Assembly: GCF_014851685.1 (NCBI RefSeq)
Contig: NZ_JACVAC010000006.1
Location: forward strand, 62,001 to 126,000
Length of the DNA stretch: 64,000 nucleotides
Direction: 5' to 3'
Source of the DNA: Pseudomonas sp. PDM05
Lineage (GTDB): Bacteria > Pseudomonadota > Gammaproteobacteria > Pseudomonadales > Pseudomonadaceae
Positions 1 through 8,549 of the stretch are shown here, in pieces. The translations under genes were made by a program, and so were the position numbers. Position 1 is the stretch's first letter; every line of letters begins with the position of its first letter. The notes beneath the pieces were generated by a model. That model saw only the letters and a list, made by a program, of their open reading frames with translations, searched no databases and was not told the origin of the DNA.

Positions 1-100
1 GGTGGTGCTTCATCGCCAGGCGACGGTAGGCCTTCTTCAGGTCCGCATCGCTGGAGCCGCGCTCCACACCCAACACTTCGTAATAGTCACGCTTTGCCAT
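1..100 (-). CDS. dnaJ: DnaJ co-chaperone, N-terminal fragment (cut by window edge)
   Basis: This is the start of DnaJ (Hsp40), the co-chaperone that stimulates the DnaK ATPase and hands it unfolded substrates. The 33 visible residues begin [12 protein letters not shown] and run through helix II of the J-domain ([13 protein letters not shown]). The HPD motif lies just beyond the window. The gene follows dnaK in the same leftward direction after a 318-bp spacer, the usual grpE-dnaK-dnaJ order of Pseudomonas. The start ATG is the complement of 98-100. Confidence 0.95.
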   Translation of the reverse strand, partial: MAKRDYYEVLGVERGSSDADLKKAYRRLAMKHH

Positions 101-418
101 AAGTCTTTGCACTCTTGTAGGACGTTCAGCCAGACCCTCCTGAGACTTGCCAAACTCGTTGAGCCCCAATACAGGCCCGGACCCAACTCACGTCAATTCA
201 ACGATCCTGGTCATAACTACTTTTAGCCAGGGACCTGGCCAAAAATGCGGTATTTACTGCTCGGAAAGCAGGAGCATTCCCGATCACACCGCCAGCATCC
301 GAGCGATGTCGCATGCTGTAAAAATTCCCATACCCCAGACACGCCAACGCGGGAGCAAGCTCCCGCGCGGCGACATCCTACCAGTCACCGCTTGATAGCG
401 GTCAACCGGACGAGCAAC
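101..418. other. dnaK-dnaJ intergenic spacer with a palindrome
   Basis: This 318-bp gap holds no credible gene. It contains a perfect 9-bp inverted repeat (348-356 with 359-367, CGCGGGAGC / GCTCCCGCG, loop AA) without a T-run on the leftward strand. It could be a partial attenuator or mRNA 3'-end stabiliser that lowers dnaJ relative to dnaK expression, but that is inference. Confidence 0.5.
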
Positions 419-2335
419 TTACTTCTGCTCTTTGACTTCTTCGAACTCAGCATCAACCACGTCATCGTGCTTGGCTTCAGGCTCTGCCTGTTGCGCGCCG
501 CCCTCAGGCTGAGCCTGTTGTTCGGCGTACATCTTCTGAGCAACCGGCGCGGAGACTTTCGACAGCTCCTCAACCTTGGCATCGATGGCAGCCTTGTCGT
601 CGCCTTTGATGGCGGCTTCAAGGGCAACCACGGCAGCTTCGATCGCGGTCTTCTCTTCGGCAGTCACTTTGTCGCCAGCATCAACGACCATTTTGCGCGT
701 CGAGTGAACCAGTGCATCACCCTGGTTACGGGCAGCGGCCAGCTCTGCAAACTTGGCGTCCGCGTCAGCGTTGGCTTCAGCATCACGAATCATCTGTTGA
801 ATTTCTTCATCAGACAGACCGGAGTTGGCCTTGATCGTGATCTTCTGCTCTTTGCCGGTAGCCTTGTCTTTCGCACCAACGTGCAGGATGCCGTTGGCGT
901 CGATGTCGAAGGTCACTTCGATTTGTGGCACGCCACGTGGTGCTGGTGGAATCTCGGCCAGGTCGAACTTGCCCAGGGACTTGTTCTGCGCAGCCTGCTT
1001 ACGCTCACCTTGCAGCACGTGAATGGTCACAGCGCCCTGGTTGTCATCGGCAGTCGAGAACACTTGCGATTTCTTGGTAGGAATCGTGGTGTTTTTCTCG
1101 ATCAGCGCAGTCATCACGCCACCCATGGTTTCGATACCCAGGGTCAGCGGGCTGACGTCCAGCAGCAACACGTCTTTCACGTCGCCGGCCAATACTGCGC
1201 CCTGGATAGCAGCACCCATGGCAACCGCTTCGTCCGGGTTCACGTCTTTACGTGCTTCTTTACCGAAGAACTCGGTTACTTTTTGCTGTACCAGCGGCAT
1301 GCGAGTCTGGCCGCCGACCAGGATCACGTCGTTGATGGAACCAACGTCGATACCGGCATCTTTCAATGCAATGCGGCAAGGCTCGATGGTGCGCTGAACC
1401 AGGTCTTCGACCAGCGATTCCAACTTGGCGCGAGAAATCTTCACGTTCAAGTGTTTAGGACCGGTGGCGTCTGCAGTGATGTACGGCAGGTTCACGTCGG
1501 TCGCATTGCTGGACGACAATTCGATCTTGGCTTTTTCAGCAGCTTCTTTCAGACGCTGCATCGCCAGCGGATCACCCTTGAGGTTCATGCCGCTTTCTTT
1601 CTTGAATTCGTCGACGAGGTAGTCGATCAGACGAATGTCAAAGTCCTCACCACCCAGGAAGGTGTCGCCGTTGGTGGCCAACACTTCGAACTGGTGCTCG
1701 CCGTCAACTTCAGCGATCTCGATCACGGAGACGTCGAAAGTACCACCACCCAGGTCATAAACGATCACGGTGTGGTCGCCTTTGGCCTTGTCCATACCGT
1801 AAGCCAGAGCGGCCGCGGTAGGTTCGTTGATGATACGTTTTACGTCCAGGCCCGCGATACGGCCGGCGTCTTTGGTTGCCTGACGCTGGCTGTCGTTGAA
1901 GTAGGCCGGAACGGTGATGACCGCTTCAGTCACTGGCTCGCCGAGGTAGTCTTCGGCGGTTTTCTTCATCTTTTTCAAGACTTCAGCCGAGATCTGCGGT
2001 GCAGACATCTTGTTGCCGTTTACTTCAACCCAGGCGTCACCGTTGTCAGCCTTGGCGATTTTGTACGGAACCATCTTGATGTCTTTCTGCACGACTTCTT
2101 CGTCGAACTTACGACCGATCAGACGTTTTACCGCGTACAGAGTGTTGTGCGGGTTGGTGACAGCCTGGCGCTTGGCCGACTGACCTACAAGAATTTCACC
2201 GTCATTGGCGTAAGCAATGATCGACGGCGTGGTACGCGCGCCTTCGGCGTTTTCGATAACTTTAGCTTTACCGTTTTCCATAACGGAGACACACGAGTTG
2301 GTGGTCCCCAGGTCGATACCGATGATTTTGCCCAT
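419..2335 (-). CDS. dnaK: Chaperone protein DnaK (Hsp70)
   Basis: The 638-aa product is the cytosolic Hsp70 ATPase that folds and rescues proteins together with DnaJ and GrpE. The N-terminus [15 protein letters not shown] is the Hsp70 phosphate-1 signature. [14 protein letters not shown] (about residue 190) and [11 protein letters not shown] (about 340) are the other two family signatures. The substrate-binding domain follows, and the C-terminus ends in the acidic [10 protein letters not shown] tail typical of bacterial DnaK. Length is normal. It sits between grpE (102 bp upstream) and dnaJ and is read leftward. Expression should be driven mainly by the sigma-32 promoter ahead of grpE. Confidence 0.99.
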   Translation of the reverse strand: MGKIIGIDLGTTNSCVSVMENGKAKVIENAEGARTTPSIIAYANDGEILVGQSAKRQAVTNPHNTLYAVKRLIGRKFDEEVVQKDIKMVPYKIAKADNGDAWVEVNGNKMSAPQISAEVLKKMKKTAEDYLGEPVTEAVITVPAYFNDSQRQATKDAGRIAGLDVKRIINEPTAAALAYGMDKAKGDHTVIVYDLGGGTFDVSVIEIAEVDGEHQFEVLATNGDTFLGGEDFDIRLIDYLVDEFKKESGMNLKGDPLAMQRLKEAAEKAKIELSSSNATDVNLPYITADATGPKHLNVKISRAKLESLVEDLVQRTIEPCRIALKDAGIDVGSINDVILVGGQTRMPLVQQKVTEFFGKEARKDVNPDEAVAMGAAIQGAVLAGDVKDVLLLDVSPLTLGIETMGGVMTALIEKNTTIPTKKSQVFSTADDNQGAVTIHVLQGERKQAAQNKSLGKFDLAEIPPAPRGVPQIEVTFDIDANGILHVGAKDKATGKEQKITIKANSGLSDEEIQQMIRDAEANADADAKFAELAAARNQGDALVHSTRKMVVDAGDKVTAEEKTAIEAAVVALEAAIKGDDKAAIDAKVEELSKVSAPVAQKMYAEQQAQPEGGAQQAEPEAKHDDVVDAEFEEVKEQK

Positions 2336-2437
2336 GATTTACTCTCCCGAAACTTGAATTTGGTTGCCGCAGCAGTGGTGGCTAACTGCGGTAGCACTTA
2401 AACGCTTGACTTATAGATGGGGGCCTTGCGGCGAATT

Positions 2438-2998
2438 TCAAGCCTGCTCATCAATAGAAGGTGCAACAGGTGCCGGCGTCTTGCTTACCACCACCATTGC
2501 CGGGCGCAACAAGCGACCGTTGAGCAGATAACCCTTCTGGAACACTTTCAACACACTGTTCGGTTCAAGGTCATGGCTTTCCTGCATGGCCATGGCCTGG
2601 TGATGCTCAGCGTTGAACGGCTCGCCGCCTTGCGGATCAATCGCCTCCAACTGATAACGCTTCAGGGTGTCCTGGAACATTTTCAGGGTCAGCTCGATCC
2701 CTTCGCGCATTGGGCGGATGTTTTCATCGTCCGGGTTGGACAAATCAAGGCCACGTTCCAGGCTGTCGATAATCGGCAGCAGGTCGCCAGCGAATTTTTC
2801 CAGCGCGAACTTGTGAGCCTTCTCCACATCCTGCTCGGCACGGCGGCGGACGTTCTGCAGATCGGCGGCAACACGCAGAGCCTGATCATTCGCCGCAGCC
2901 AATTGCTCTTCGAGCACTTGCACACGCGTTGCCAGCTCATCACCGACAGCCGAATTGGCGTCTGGAGTTTGCGTATCCTGCGTCTGTTCGTCAGCCAT
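2438..2998 (-). CDS. grpE: Nucleotide exchange factor GrpE
   Basis: The 186-aa protein is GrpE, which releases ADP from DnaK and resets the chaperone cycle. A long N-terminal coiled-coil region ([19 protein letters not shown] and on) leads into [20 protein letters not shown], and the C-terminal beta domain ends with [14 protein letters not shown], the usual GrpE C-terminal block. The start ATG follows an AAAGGAG-type ribosome site. It is the first gene of the leftward grpE-dnaK-dnaJ operon and lies directly behind a sigma-32-like promoter (3052-3079). Confidence 0.98.
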   Translation of the reverse strand: MADEQTQDTQTPDANSAVGDELATRVQVLEEQLAAANDQALRVAADLQNVRRRAEQDVEKAHKFALEKFAGDLLPIIDSLERGLDLSNPDDENIRPMREGIELTLKMFQDTLKRYQLEAIDPQGGEPFNAEHHQAMAMQESHDLEPNSVLKVFQKGYLLNGRLLRPAMVVVSKTPAPVAPSIDEQA

Positions 2999-3051
2999 AG
3001 TTTTCTCCTTTCAAAATCATGCGCGAACTCAACTCGCGCTTCTGTTCCGGT

Positions 3052-3079
3052 ATATGGGGCCACAATTTCCAGGTTCAAG
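3052..3079 (-). promoter_or_regulatory. Heat-shock (sigma-32, RpoH) promoter of grpE-dnaK-dnaJ
   Basis: On the minus strand a -35 box CTTGAA (3074-3079) and a -10 box CCCCAT (3054-3059) are separated by 14 bp. This matches the RpoH consensus CTTGAA-N13/14-CCCCAT closely. It lies 54 bp upstream of the grpE start codon, so heat-shock control of the operon is very likely. Confidence 0.85.
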
Positions 3080-3212
3080 GGCCAGAGCGTTACCAAAAGT
3101 CGTTCACGTGCTCCCGATCAGTTCCTGCACGATCATTCCTCATCGCGCTAAAAAAAACAGCCGATCAAGCAAATCGAGCTAAGCATCAGGATTGTCAGCC
3201 CAGAACAAAACA

Positions 3213-3228
3213 CTGTATAAATAACCAG
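3213..3228 (+). promoter_or_regulatory. LexA (SOS) box upstream of recN
   Basis: CTGTATAAATAACCAG fits the gammaproteobacterial LexA operator CTG-N10-CAG with an AT-rich centre. It ends 23 bp before the recN start codon. RecN is a classic strongly SOS-induced gene, so the site is expected here. Confidence 0.85.
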
Positions 3229-3251
3229 ACCTAACGCCTGGGAGCGCCCTC

Positions 3252-4925
3252 ATGCTCGTGCACCTGTCTGTACATAACTACGCCATCGTTGAACACCTGG
3301 ATCTCGAACTGGATCGCGGGATGAGCGTAATCACGGGCGAAACCGGAGCCGGTAAATCGATCATGCTCGACGCCCTGGGCCTGACCCTCGGTGACCGCGC
3401 CGACAGCGGCGTGGTGCGCCCAGGCGCAGACAAGGCCGACATCCTCGCGACCTTCGACCTGGCAGACATTCCCGAGGCTGAAGCCTGGCTGGCCGAACGC
3501 GACCTTAATAATGACGGCCCATGCATCCTGCGCCGGGTCATCACCGCCGAAGGCCGCTCACGTGGCTATATCAATGGCACGCCCTGCCCCCTTGGCGACC
3601 TGAAAGCCCTGGGCGAGTTGCTGATCGACATCCACAGCCAACACGAACACCAGTCCCTGCTGAAAACCGACACCCATCGTCGCCTGCTTGACGAGTACGC
3701 CGGCGCCACCGACCTTGCGCGACAAGTGCAACTGGCCGCCCAACGCTGGCGCCAAACCCGCCAGGAACTGGAACGCCTTTCCAATTCCGGCGACGAACAG
3801 CGTGCTCGCCACCAGCTACTCAGCTACCAACTCGAAGAACTCGAAAGCCTGGGCCTGGGCGAGACCGAACTGGAACAGCTTGAGCAGGAACACAAAAACC
3901 TGACCAACGCCGAAACCCTGCTGGGTATTTGCCGCCAGGTGGTCGAGCAGTGCAGCGAAAGCGACTCCGGCAATGTGCTCAACGCACTGACCGCCAGCCT
4001 CAATCGCCTGTCCAGCGTTAACAACGCCTCTGGCTCCCTTTGCGAAGCGACCACCCTGCTGACCAGCGCCCAGATTCAAGTGGAAGAAGCCGTCGGCGAG
4101 CTGAATCGCTTCCTCGACCATTTCGACGCCGACCCGGCACGACTGCAGGAAATCGAAGAGCGCCTGGACACTATCTATACCCTGGCGCGCAAACATCGAA
4201 TCCAGCCCACCGAAGTGGCAGCGATGCAGCAGAAGCTGCTGGATGAAATCGAAACCCTGAATGCCAATGACGAATCCATCGAGCGACTCGGCGATGAGCT
4301 CGCCTCTTTCGCCCGCCACTATCAAGAGAAGGCCCGCGAACTAAGCGACCTGCGCCAACAGGCCGCCACCAGCCTCGCCGGCGCAGTGGAACTGGAAATC
4401 CAGCGCCTGGGCATGCCAGGCGGGCGCTTCACCATCGAGCTACGCGCCAACTCCAACGCCGAACTGCAACCTCACGGCCTTGAACAGGTAGAACTACTGG
4501 TCAGCGCCAACCCTGGGCAGCCGCTCAAGGCACTGGCAAAAGTGGCGTCCGGCGGCGAGCTCTCCCGGATCAGCCTGGCCATCCAGGTCATCACCGCACA
4601 GACATCTCGCGTGCCAACGCTGGTATTCGATGAAGTGGACGTGGGGATTGGTGGGCCGACGGCGGAAATTGTGGGCCAACTGCTACGCCGACTGGGAGAT
4701 CGCGGTCAGGTACTTACCGTCACTCACCTACCGCAAGTGGCGGCCCAGGGGCATCAACACCTGTTCGTGCACAAAGTCCGCGGTAGCGATGCGACGCACA
4801 CGGCCGTGTCCAAGCTGAACAAATCGGAACGCGTGGAAGAAGTAGCACGGATGCTCGGCGGCATCGACTTGACCAAGGAGTCCTTGGCGCACGCGAAAAA
4901 AATGGTAGTGGCGTCGAAGGCCTGA
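3252..4925 (+). CDS. recN: DNA repair protein RecN
   Basis: The 557-aa product is the SMC-like ATPase RecN, which holds DNA ends and sister duplexes together during recombinational repair of double-strand breaks. The N-terminus carries Walker A GETGAGKSI (about residues 30-38). The middle is long coiled coil interrupted by a hinge. The C-terminal head carries the ABC signature VASGGELSRISLAI and Walker B LVFDEVDVGIGG, followed by the switch-histidine region VTHLPQVAAQGHQH. Length and order are normal. It is monocistronic, read divergently from grpE, preceded by a LexA box and followed by a strong hairpin. Confidence 0.98.
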   Translation: MLVHLSVHNYAIVEHLDLELDRGMSVITGETGAGKSIMLDALGLTLGDRADSGVVRPGADKADILATFDLADIPEAEAWLAERDLNNDGPCILRRVITAEGRSRGYINGTPCPLGDLKALGELLIDIHSQHEHQSLLKTDTHRRLLDEYAGATDLARQVQLAAQRWRQTRQELERLSNSGDEQRARHQLLSYQLEELESLGLGETELEQLEQEHKNLTNAETLLGICRQVVEQCSESDSGNVLNALTASLNRLSSVNNASGSLCEATTLLTSAQIQVEEAVGELNRFLDHFDADPARLQEIEERLDTIYTLARKHRIQPTEVAAMQQKLLDEIETLNANDESIERLGDELASFARHYQEKARELSDLRQQAATSLAGAVELEIQRLGMPGGRFTIELRANSNAELQPHGLEQVELLVSANPGQPLKALAKVASGGELSRISLAIQVITAQTSRVPTLVFDEVDVGIGGPTAEIVGQLLRRLGDRGQVLTVTHLPQVAAQGHQHLFVHKVRGSDATHTAVSKLNKSERVEEVARMLGGIDLTKESLAHAKKMVVASKA

Positions 4926-4949
4926 CCTGACGCTTTTACCTTTATATAG

Positions 4950-4987
4950 AACGCACGAAGGCGACCCCAGGGTCGCCTTCGTGCGTT
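4950..4987 (+). terminator. Strong hairpin between convergent recN and fur
   Basis: A perfect 18-bp inverted repeat (4950-4967 with 4970-4987, two-base loop CA, core GGCGACCC/GGGTCGCC) lies between the recN stop and the fur stop. There is a short T-run on the plus side and an A/T-rich flank on the other, so it probably terminates both converging transcripts. Confidence 0.75.
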
Positions 4988-5011
4988 TCGCAGAACAAAT
5001 CTGCGCTATTT

Positions 5012-5416
5012 TTACTTTTTCTTACGGATGTACAACACGAGATTATGGTCAATCAAATCGAAGCCATGCTCTTCAGCTATTTTGTGCTGGAGCGCTTCGA
5101 TTTCCGGACTGGTGAACTCGACAACCTCGTTGGTATCCAGGTTAACCATGTGATCGTGATGACCACCGTCAGCCAATTCAAATACCGCATGACCGCCGTC
5201 GAAATTATGACGAACCACCAGCCCTGCGGCTTCAAACTGGGTCAGCACACGGTAAACCGTGGCCAGGCCAACGTCCTCGTTAGACTCCATCAGCGCCTTG
5301 TAGACATCTTCAGCACTCATGTGACGCTGCTCAGCAGAATCGAGCATTTGTAGAATCTTGACTCGTGGCAGAGTCACTTTAAGACCGGCTTTACGTAGTT
5401 CGCTATTTTCAACCAT
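5012..5416 (-). CDS. fur: Ferric uptake regulator Fur
   Basis: This 134-aa cytosolic repressor uses Fe2+ as co-repressor to switch off siderophore and iron-uptake genes. The start is MVENSELRKAGLKVTLPRVK, the usual Pseudomonas Fur N-terminus, rather than the upstream in-frame codon at 5512. The winged helix (SAEDVYKALMES...GLATVYRVLTQFEAAGLV) is followed by the metal-binding stretch GGHHDHMVNLD. The zinc CxxC pair of E. coli Fur is absent, as in other Pseudomonas Fur proteins. It is divergent from omlA/bamE with 98 bp between the start codons, where both promoters must lie. Confidence 0.98.
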   Translation of the reverse strand: MVENSELRKAGLKVTLPRVKILQMLDSAEQRHMSAEDVYKALMESNEDVGLATVYRVLTQFEAAGLVVRHNFDGGHAVFELADGGHHDHMVNLDTNEVVEFTSPEIEALQHKIAEEHGFDLIDHNLVLYIRKKK

Positions 5417-5514
5417 GGTTAGCTTTCTCGCGGATGCTGCTTCGCAGCTTCTCTTAATACGGGTATGATCGGCGTTTACGTTGTCCCAGCCAAGATAGTG
5501 GAAGTCGCCCACCG

Positions 5515-6042
5515 ATGCAAAACACCAAGCTCTTGCTAACCAGTTTCACCTTTGTGGGACTGCTCGCACTCGCCGGTTGTTCATTCCCCGGGGTTTACAA
5601 AATCGACATCCAGCAGGGCAATGTCGTCACGCAGGACATGATAGACCAGTTACGCCCGGGAATGACCCGACGGCAAGTACGGTTTATCATGGGCAACCCC
5701 CTGCTGACCGACACTTTCCATGCTGATCGCTGGGATTATCTCTACAGCATCCAACCTGGTGGCGGTGAGCGCCAGCAGGAACGCGTCAGCGTCATTTTTA
5801 ATGGCAACGACCAGCTTGTGAGCCTGTCCGGTGACTTCATGCCTGGCGTAAGCCGCGATGAAGCCTTGCTCGGCAAGGACAACGGCACCAACGTCACTGC
5901 GCCAGCGCAGGAAGCCGAGAAGCCCAAGTCCGAAGTCCCTGCCAAACCAGGCTCTCTGCTCGACAAGATCCAGAAAGACGTCGACGGCGTGGAAACTGTT
6001 CCAGTCCCAACACCACAGCCTCTGGACACCAGCCCGCAGTAA
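5515..6042 (+). CDS. bamE: Outer-membrane lipoprotein BamE/OmlA
   Basis: The 175-aa lipoprotein (OmlA in P. aeruginosa) is a small subunit of the BAM complex that inserts beta-barrel proteins into the outer membrane. It has a lipoprotein signal peptide with lipobox LALAGC (Cys at about residue 22). The SmpA/OmlA domain follows: [18 protein letters not shown], then [21 protein letters not shown]. The tail after residue 120 is low-complexity and Pro/Glu-rich and longer than in E. coli BamE. It is divergent from fur, the known arrangement in Pseudomonas. Confidence 0.96.
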   Translation: MQNTKLLLTSFTFVGLLALAGCSFPGVYKIDIQQGNVVTQDMIDQLRPGMTRRQVRFIMGNPLLTDTFHADRWDYLYSIQPGGGERQQERVSVIFNGNDQLVSLSGDFMPGVSRDEALLGKDNGTNVTAPAQEAEKPKSEVPAKPGSLLDKIQKDVDGVETVPVPTPQPLDTSPQ

Positions 6043-6056
6043 GTGTGCGGCGCTCA

Positions 6057-6082
6057 AAAAAGCCCGGCATGCCGGGCTTTTT
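6057..6082 (+). terminator. Rho-independent terminator of bamE
   Basis: An AAAAAGCCCGGCA / TGCCGGGCTTTTT palindrome with its own T-run starts 15 bp after the bamE stop. Its A-tract on the other side also makes it a plausible terminator for the converging rnfH-ratA transcript. Confidence 0.85.
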
Positions 6083-6103
6083 GTTGCCTGCTGCCTGGCA
6101 AGC

Positions 6104-6406
6104 TCAGGAGTTCTGTTGCCGGGCCAAGGCCGCCTTGGCTGCACGCAGCCTACGCACCTCCTTAGGATCCGCCAGCAAGGGCCGGTAGATCTCAATCCGA
6201 TCACCCGCCTGTACGGCGCGCACCTCTGGGTCCGCAACGACCTTGCCGAATATTCCCAAGGGACAATCAGCCAGATTCAGCTCGGGAAATTGCGCCGCAA
6301 TCCCCGAAGCCTGCACCGCCGCCCGCAGGCTGGTGCCGGGCGCCACTGCCATCGCCAGCAAGACCTGGCGATCCACGGCGGCATACACCACTTCAATCTC
6401 AACCAT
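6104..6406 (-). CDS. rnfH: RnfH family protein (UPF0125, ubiquitin-like fold)
   Basis: The 100-aa product starts MVEIEVVYAAVDRQVLLAMA and contains the RnfH core FPELNLADCPLGIFGKVV and AGDRIEIYRPLLADPKEVRR. The family adopts a beta-grasp fold; its biochemical role is not settled. Despite the name, no rnf electron-transport genes are nearby. The ATG overlaps the end of ratA by 8 bp, so the two are translationally coupled, the ratA-rnfH pair common in Proteobacteria. An in-frame upstream ATG at 6508 was rejected because it lies inside ratA. Confidence 0.95.
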   Translation of the reverse strand: MVEIEVVYAAVDRQVLLAMAVAPGTSLRAAVQASGIAAQFPELNLADCPLGIFGKVVADPEVRAVQAGDRIEIYRPLLADPKEVRRLRAAKAALARQQNS

Positions 6407-6833
6407 GCAGTTGCTTGGCTCGCTGACAGAACGCGTCCACCAACGTATTGGCCGCCTGGTTGAACAAAGGGCCCAGTGTCGCGCGAACAAGCGGCCCCGC
6501 GTAATCAAAAGAAAGATCCAGGCTGATCTTGCAAGCCTTGTCAGTCAGCGCCTTGAATACCCATACGCCATGTAACTGGGTGAACGGCCCTTCCTGCAGA
6601 TTCATCTCGATGGATTTCCCGGGCACCAACACGTTACGCGTAACAAAGTGCTGGCCAATGCCCCCTTTTGCCACACCAACGCTGGCAACCATATGCTCAT
6701 CACTGCTTTCCAGCACCTCGGCCGCCGAGCACCAGGGCAGGAATTCCGGGTAACGCGCCACGTCGTTGACCAGGTCATAGAGCGCTTGCGCCGGATAAGG
6801 CAACAAGGCCGAACGTTGAATATGCGTCGTCAT
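6399..6833 (-). CDS. ratA: RatA family protein (START/Coq10-like, type II toxin RatA)
   Basis: The 144-aa protein starts MTTHIQRSALLPYPAQALYDL and keeps the family core NDVARYPEFLPWCSAAEVL and FVTRNVLVPGKSIEMNLQEGPF, a polyketide cyclase/START helix-grip fold. E. coli RatA was reported to bind the 50S subunit and block 70S assembly; the eukaryotic relative Coq10 binds ubiquinone. Which activity applies here is not visible. It is the first gene of a two-gene leftward unit with rnfH and is divergent from smpB. The extra 33 residues of the longest reading frame were left out because they are not family-like. Confidence 0.94.
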   Translation of the reverse strand: MTTHIQRSALLPYPAQALYDLVNDVARYPEFLPWCSAAEVLESSDEHMVASVGVAKGGIGQHFVTRNVLVPGKSIEMNLQEGPFTQLHGVWVFKALTDKACKISLDLSFDYAGPLVRATLGPLFNQAANTLVDAFCQRAKQLHG

Positions 6834-6999
6834 GTGAGCGTTATTTCCACTGCTGAGGCAAACATCGCGAAACAACAGCCCGATCCGCGAGAGAAAAAAA
6901 CCAAAGAACTGCCCGTATTGTCCGGGATTCATCCAACACGCTCAAGCACGCAGGTTGACCGTAGCCGACTCGCTCGCAACTCCCTATAATGCCGCCCCT

Positions 7000-7482
7000 A
7001 TGGCTAAACAAAAGAAACACCCCACAGGGACCATCGCGCAAAATAAAAAGGCGCGACACGATTACTTCATCGAACATCGGTTCGAGGCTGGTCTGGTCCT
7101 GGCCGGCTGGGAAGTGAAAAGTCTGCGTGCCAACAAGCTGCAACTGGTCGACAGCTACGTGCTGCTCAAGGATGGCGAGGCGTGGCTGCTGGGCAGTCAT
7201 ATCACCCCGCTGACCACCGCGAGCACCCACGTGATTGCCGACCCGGTGCGCACGCGCAAACTGTTGCTCAATGCGCGCGAACTGGAAAAACTCGCCGCCG
7301 CCGTACAGCAGAAAGGCTATGCCTGCGTCTGCCTGTCCTGGTATTGGAGCAAGCACCTGGTCAAATGCGAGATCGCACTCGGCAAGGGCAAGAAGGAATA
7401 CGACAAGCGCGATACCGAGCGTGAACGCGACTCCAATCGCGAGCTGCACCGCGCCGTGCGCAACAAGGGCAAGGAAGAGTAA
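7000..7482 (+). CDS. smpB: SsrA-binding protein SmpB
   Basis: The 160-aa protein delivers tmRNA to stalled ribosomes for trans-translation. The start [22 protein letters not shown] was chosen because family alignment begins here, and a TATAAT-like -10 (about 6985-6990) sits close upstream, which implies a very short leader. Recognisable blocks are [36 protein letters not shown] and the basic C-terminal tail [16 protein letters not shown] that enters the ribosomal A-site. Its RNA partner ssrA is only 6 kb downstream on the same strand. Confidence 0.98.
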   Translation: MAKQKKHPTGTIAQNKKARHDYFIEHRFEAGLVLAGWEVKSLRANKLQLVDSYVLLKDGEAWLLGSHITPLTTASTHVIADPVRTRKLLLNARELEKLAAAVQQKGYACVCLSWYWSKHLVKCEIALGKGKKEYDKRDTERERDSNRELHRAVRNKGKEE

Positions 7483-7493
7483 TCCTTGCAGCG

Positions 7494-7526
7494 ATGTAGC
7501 CCTGGGTGCATCACCCTTGGCTACAT
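7494..7526. terminator. Two-tier hairpin between convergent smpB and lldR
   Basis: ATGTAGCC pairs with GGCTACAT around an inner GGGTG/CACCC stem with loop CAT. It overlaps the lldR stop codon and lacks a strong T-run, so it may be a bidirectional or rho-assisted terminator. Confidence 0.5.
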
Positions 7527-8288
7527 GCCTTTACGCCGCTCAGCCCGCGCAACCCGCTGAACCTCCTGACGCACCTCTTCCAACACTTCCTGCACGTACT
7601 GCAGATGACGCGTGGAAACCTCACGCGCCGCCTCGGCCCGCCCCTCGATAATCGCCAGATACAAATCCCGGTGCTGACTGATCAGCATGTCGCGGGTTTC
7701 CGTACGCTGCTGATACATCCCACCGATATTGGTCACCACGTTGCGCTTGAGCAAATCGAACAGCCCGCGGATGGTGTGCAGCAACACGGCGTTATGACTG
7801 GCCTCGGCAATCGCCAGGTGAAAGCTCGCATCCGCCGCCCCCTCTTCCGCCCGACTGACCTCATCGACCCGCGAGTAGCAATCCTGCAACGCATTAAACG
7901 CCGCTGTCAGCCGCTCACGGTCAACCTCGGTGGCGCGCAACGATGCGTAATACGCACATGACGCCTCAAGCGTCTGGCGAAACTCCAACAGATCCCGTTG
8001 CGCCTCGGGGTTGTTCTCCAACAGGTGCAACAGCGGATCACTGAACGTAGACCCCAACGATTCAGCGACATAGTTACCCCCGCCCTGGCGACTGACCAGC
8101 AACCCCTTGGCCGCGAGCTTCTGGATTGCCTCGCGCAACGACGGTCGCGACACGCCAAACCGCTCCGCCAATGCGCGCTCGGCTGGCAAGCGCTCGCCCG
8201 ACTTCAGCGTGCCCTCAAGGATCATGCCCTCAAGCTGCTCGACAATATCGTCGGACAAACGGCGCTGACGCACCTGATCAAACCCCAT
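7521..8288 (-). CDS. lldR: GntR/FadR-family lactate regulator LldR
   Basis: The 255-aa transcription factor has an N-terminal winged helix (LPAERALAERFGVSRPSLREAI, residues about 38-60) and a C-terminal all-helical FCD domain (DLLEFRQTLEASCAYYA...ASHNAVLLHTIRGLFDLL). It is divergent from the L-lactate permease gene. By family knowledge such LldR proteins repress lldP operons and are released by lactate. A perfect palindrome of the expected type lies in the shared promoter region (8481-8497). Length is normal for LldR/PdhR-like proteins. Confidence 0.9.
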   Translation of the reverse strand: MGFDQVRQRRLSDDIVEQLEGMILEGTLKSGERLPAERALAERFGVSRPSLREAIQKLAAKGLLVSRQGGGNYVAESLGSTFSDPLLHLLENNPEAQRDLLEFRQTLEASCAYYASLRATEVDRERLTAAFNALQDCYSRVDEVSRAEEGAADASFHLAIAEASHNAVLLHTIRGLFDLLKRNVVTNIGGMYQQRTETRDMLISQHRDLYLAIIEGRAEAAREVSTRHLQYVQEVLEEVRQEVQRVARAERRKGM

Positions 8289-8480
8289 AACTCACTCTCC
8301 ACCATCCCGACCACTCGCCGGGCCCTCTATTCTCGCCTATCGCAGCGCTTGCAGCACCTATCAGAGCGCCTCGGATTTATCCAATCAGATCCCCTCGCCC
8401 AACTTCCTACGACGAAAGTTTCGCAGGCGGCAAATTGACACATCCCCCGAAGGCTTTTAACCTAGCCAACAGCGATTGTA

Positions 8481-8497
8481 AATTGGTATTACCAATT
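8481..8497. promoter_or_regulatory. Predicted LldR operator
   Basis: AATTGGTATTACCAATT is a perfect 8+1+8 palindrome. It has the TTGGT-N-ACCAA form expected for the lactate-responsive FadR-subfamily regulators. It sits in the 261-bp lldR-lldP gap, 53 bp before the lldP start, downstream of a TTGACA (8435-8440) that may serve as the lldP -35 box. Confidence 0.75.
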
Positions 8498-8549
8498 ATC
8501 CAAATCGACTACACAGTGCCTGACCAACAACAATTAGGGGCCACCCCAT

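Noticed and set aside
245-2401. 718-codon open frame on the plus strand opposite dnaK
   Set aside because: It is the antisense shadow of the GC-rich dnaK gene; the dnaK product is unmistakable and the shadow has no family-like motif.
7521-8288. PdhR or GlcC identity for the FadR-family regulator
   Set aside because: Similar fold, but the divergent lactate permease and the TTGGT-N-ACCAA palindrome favour LldR.
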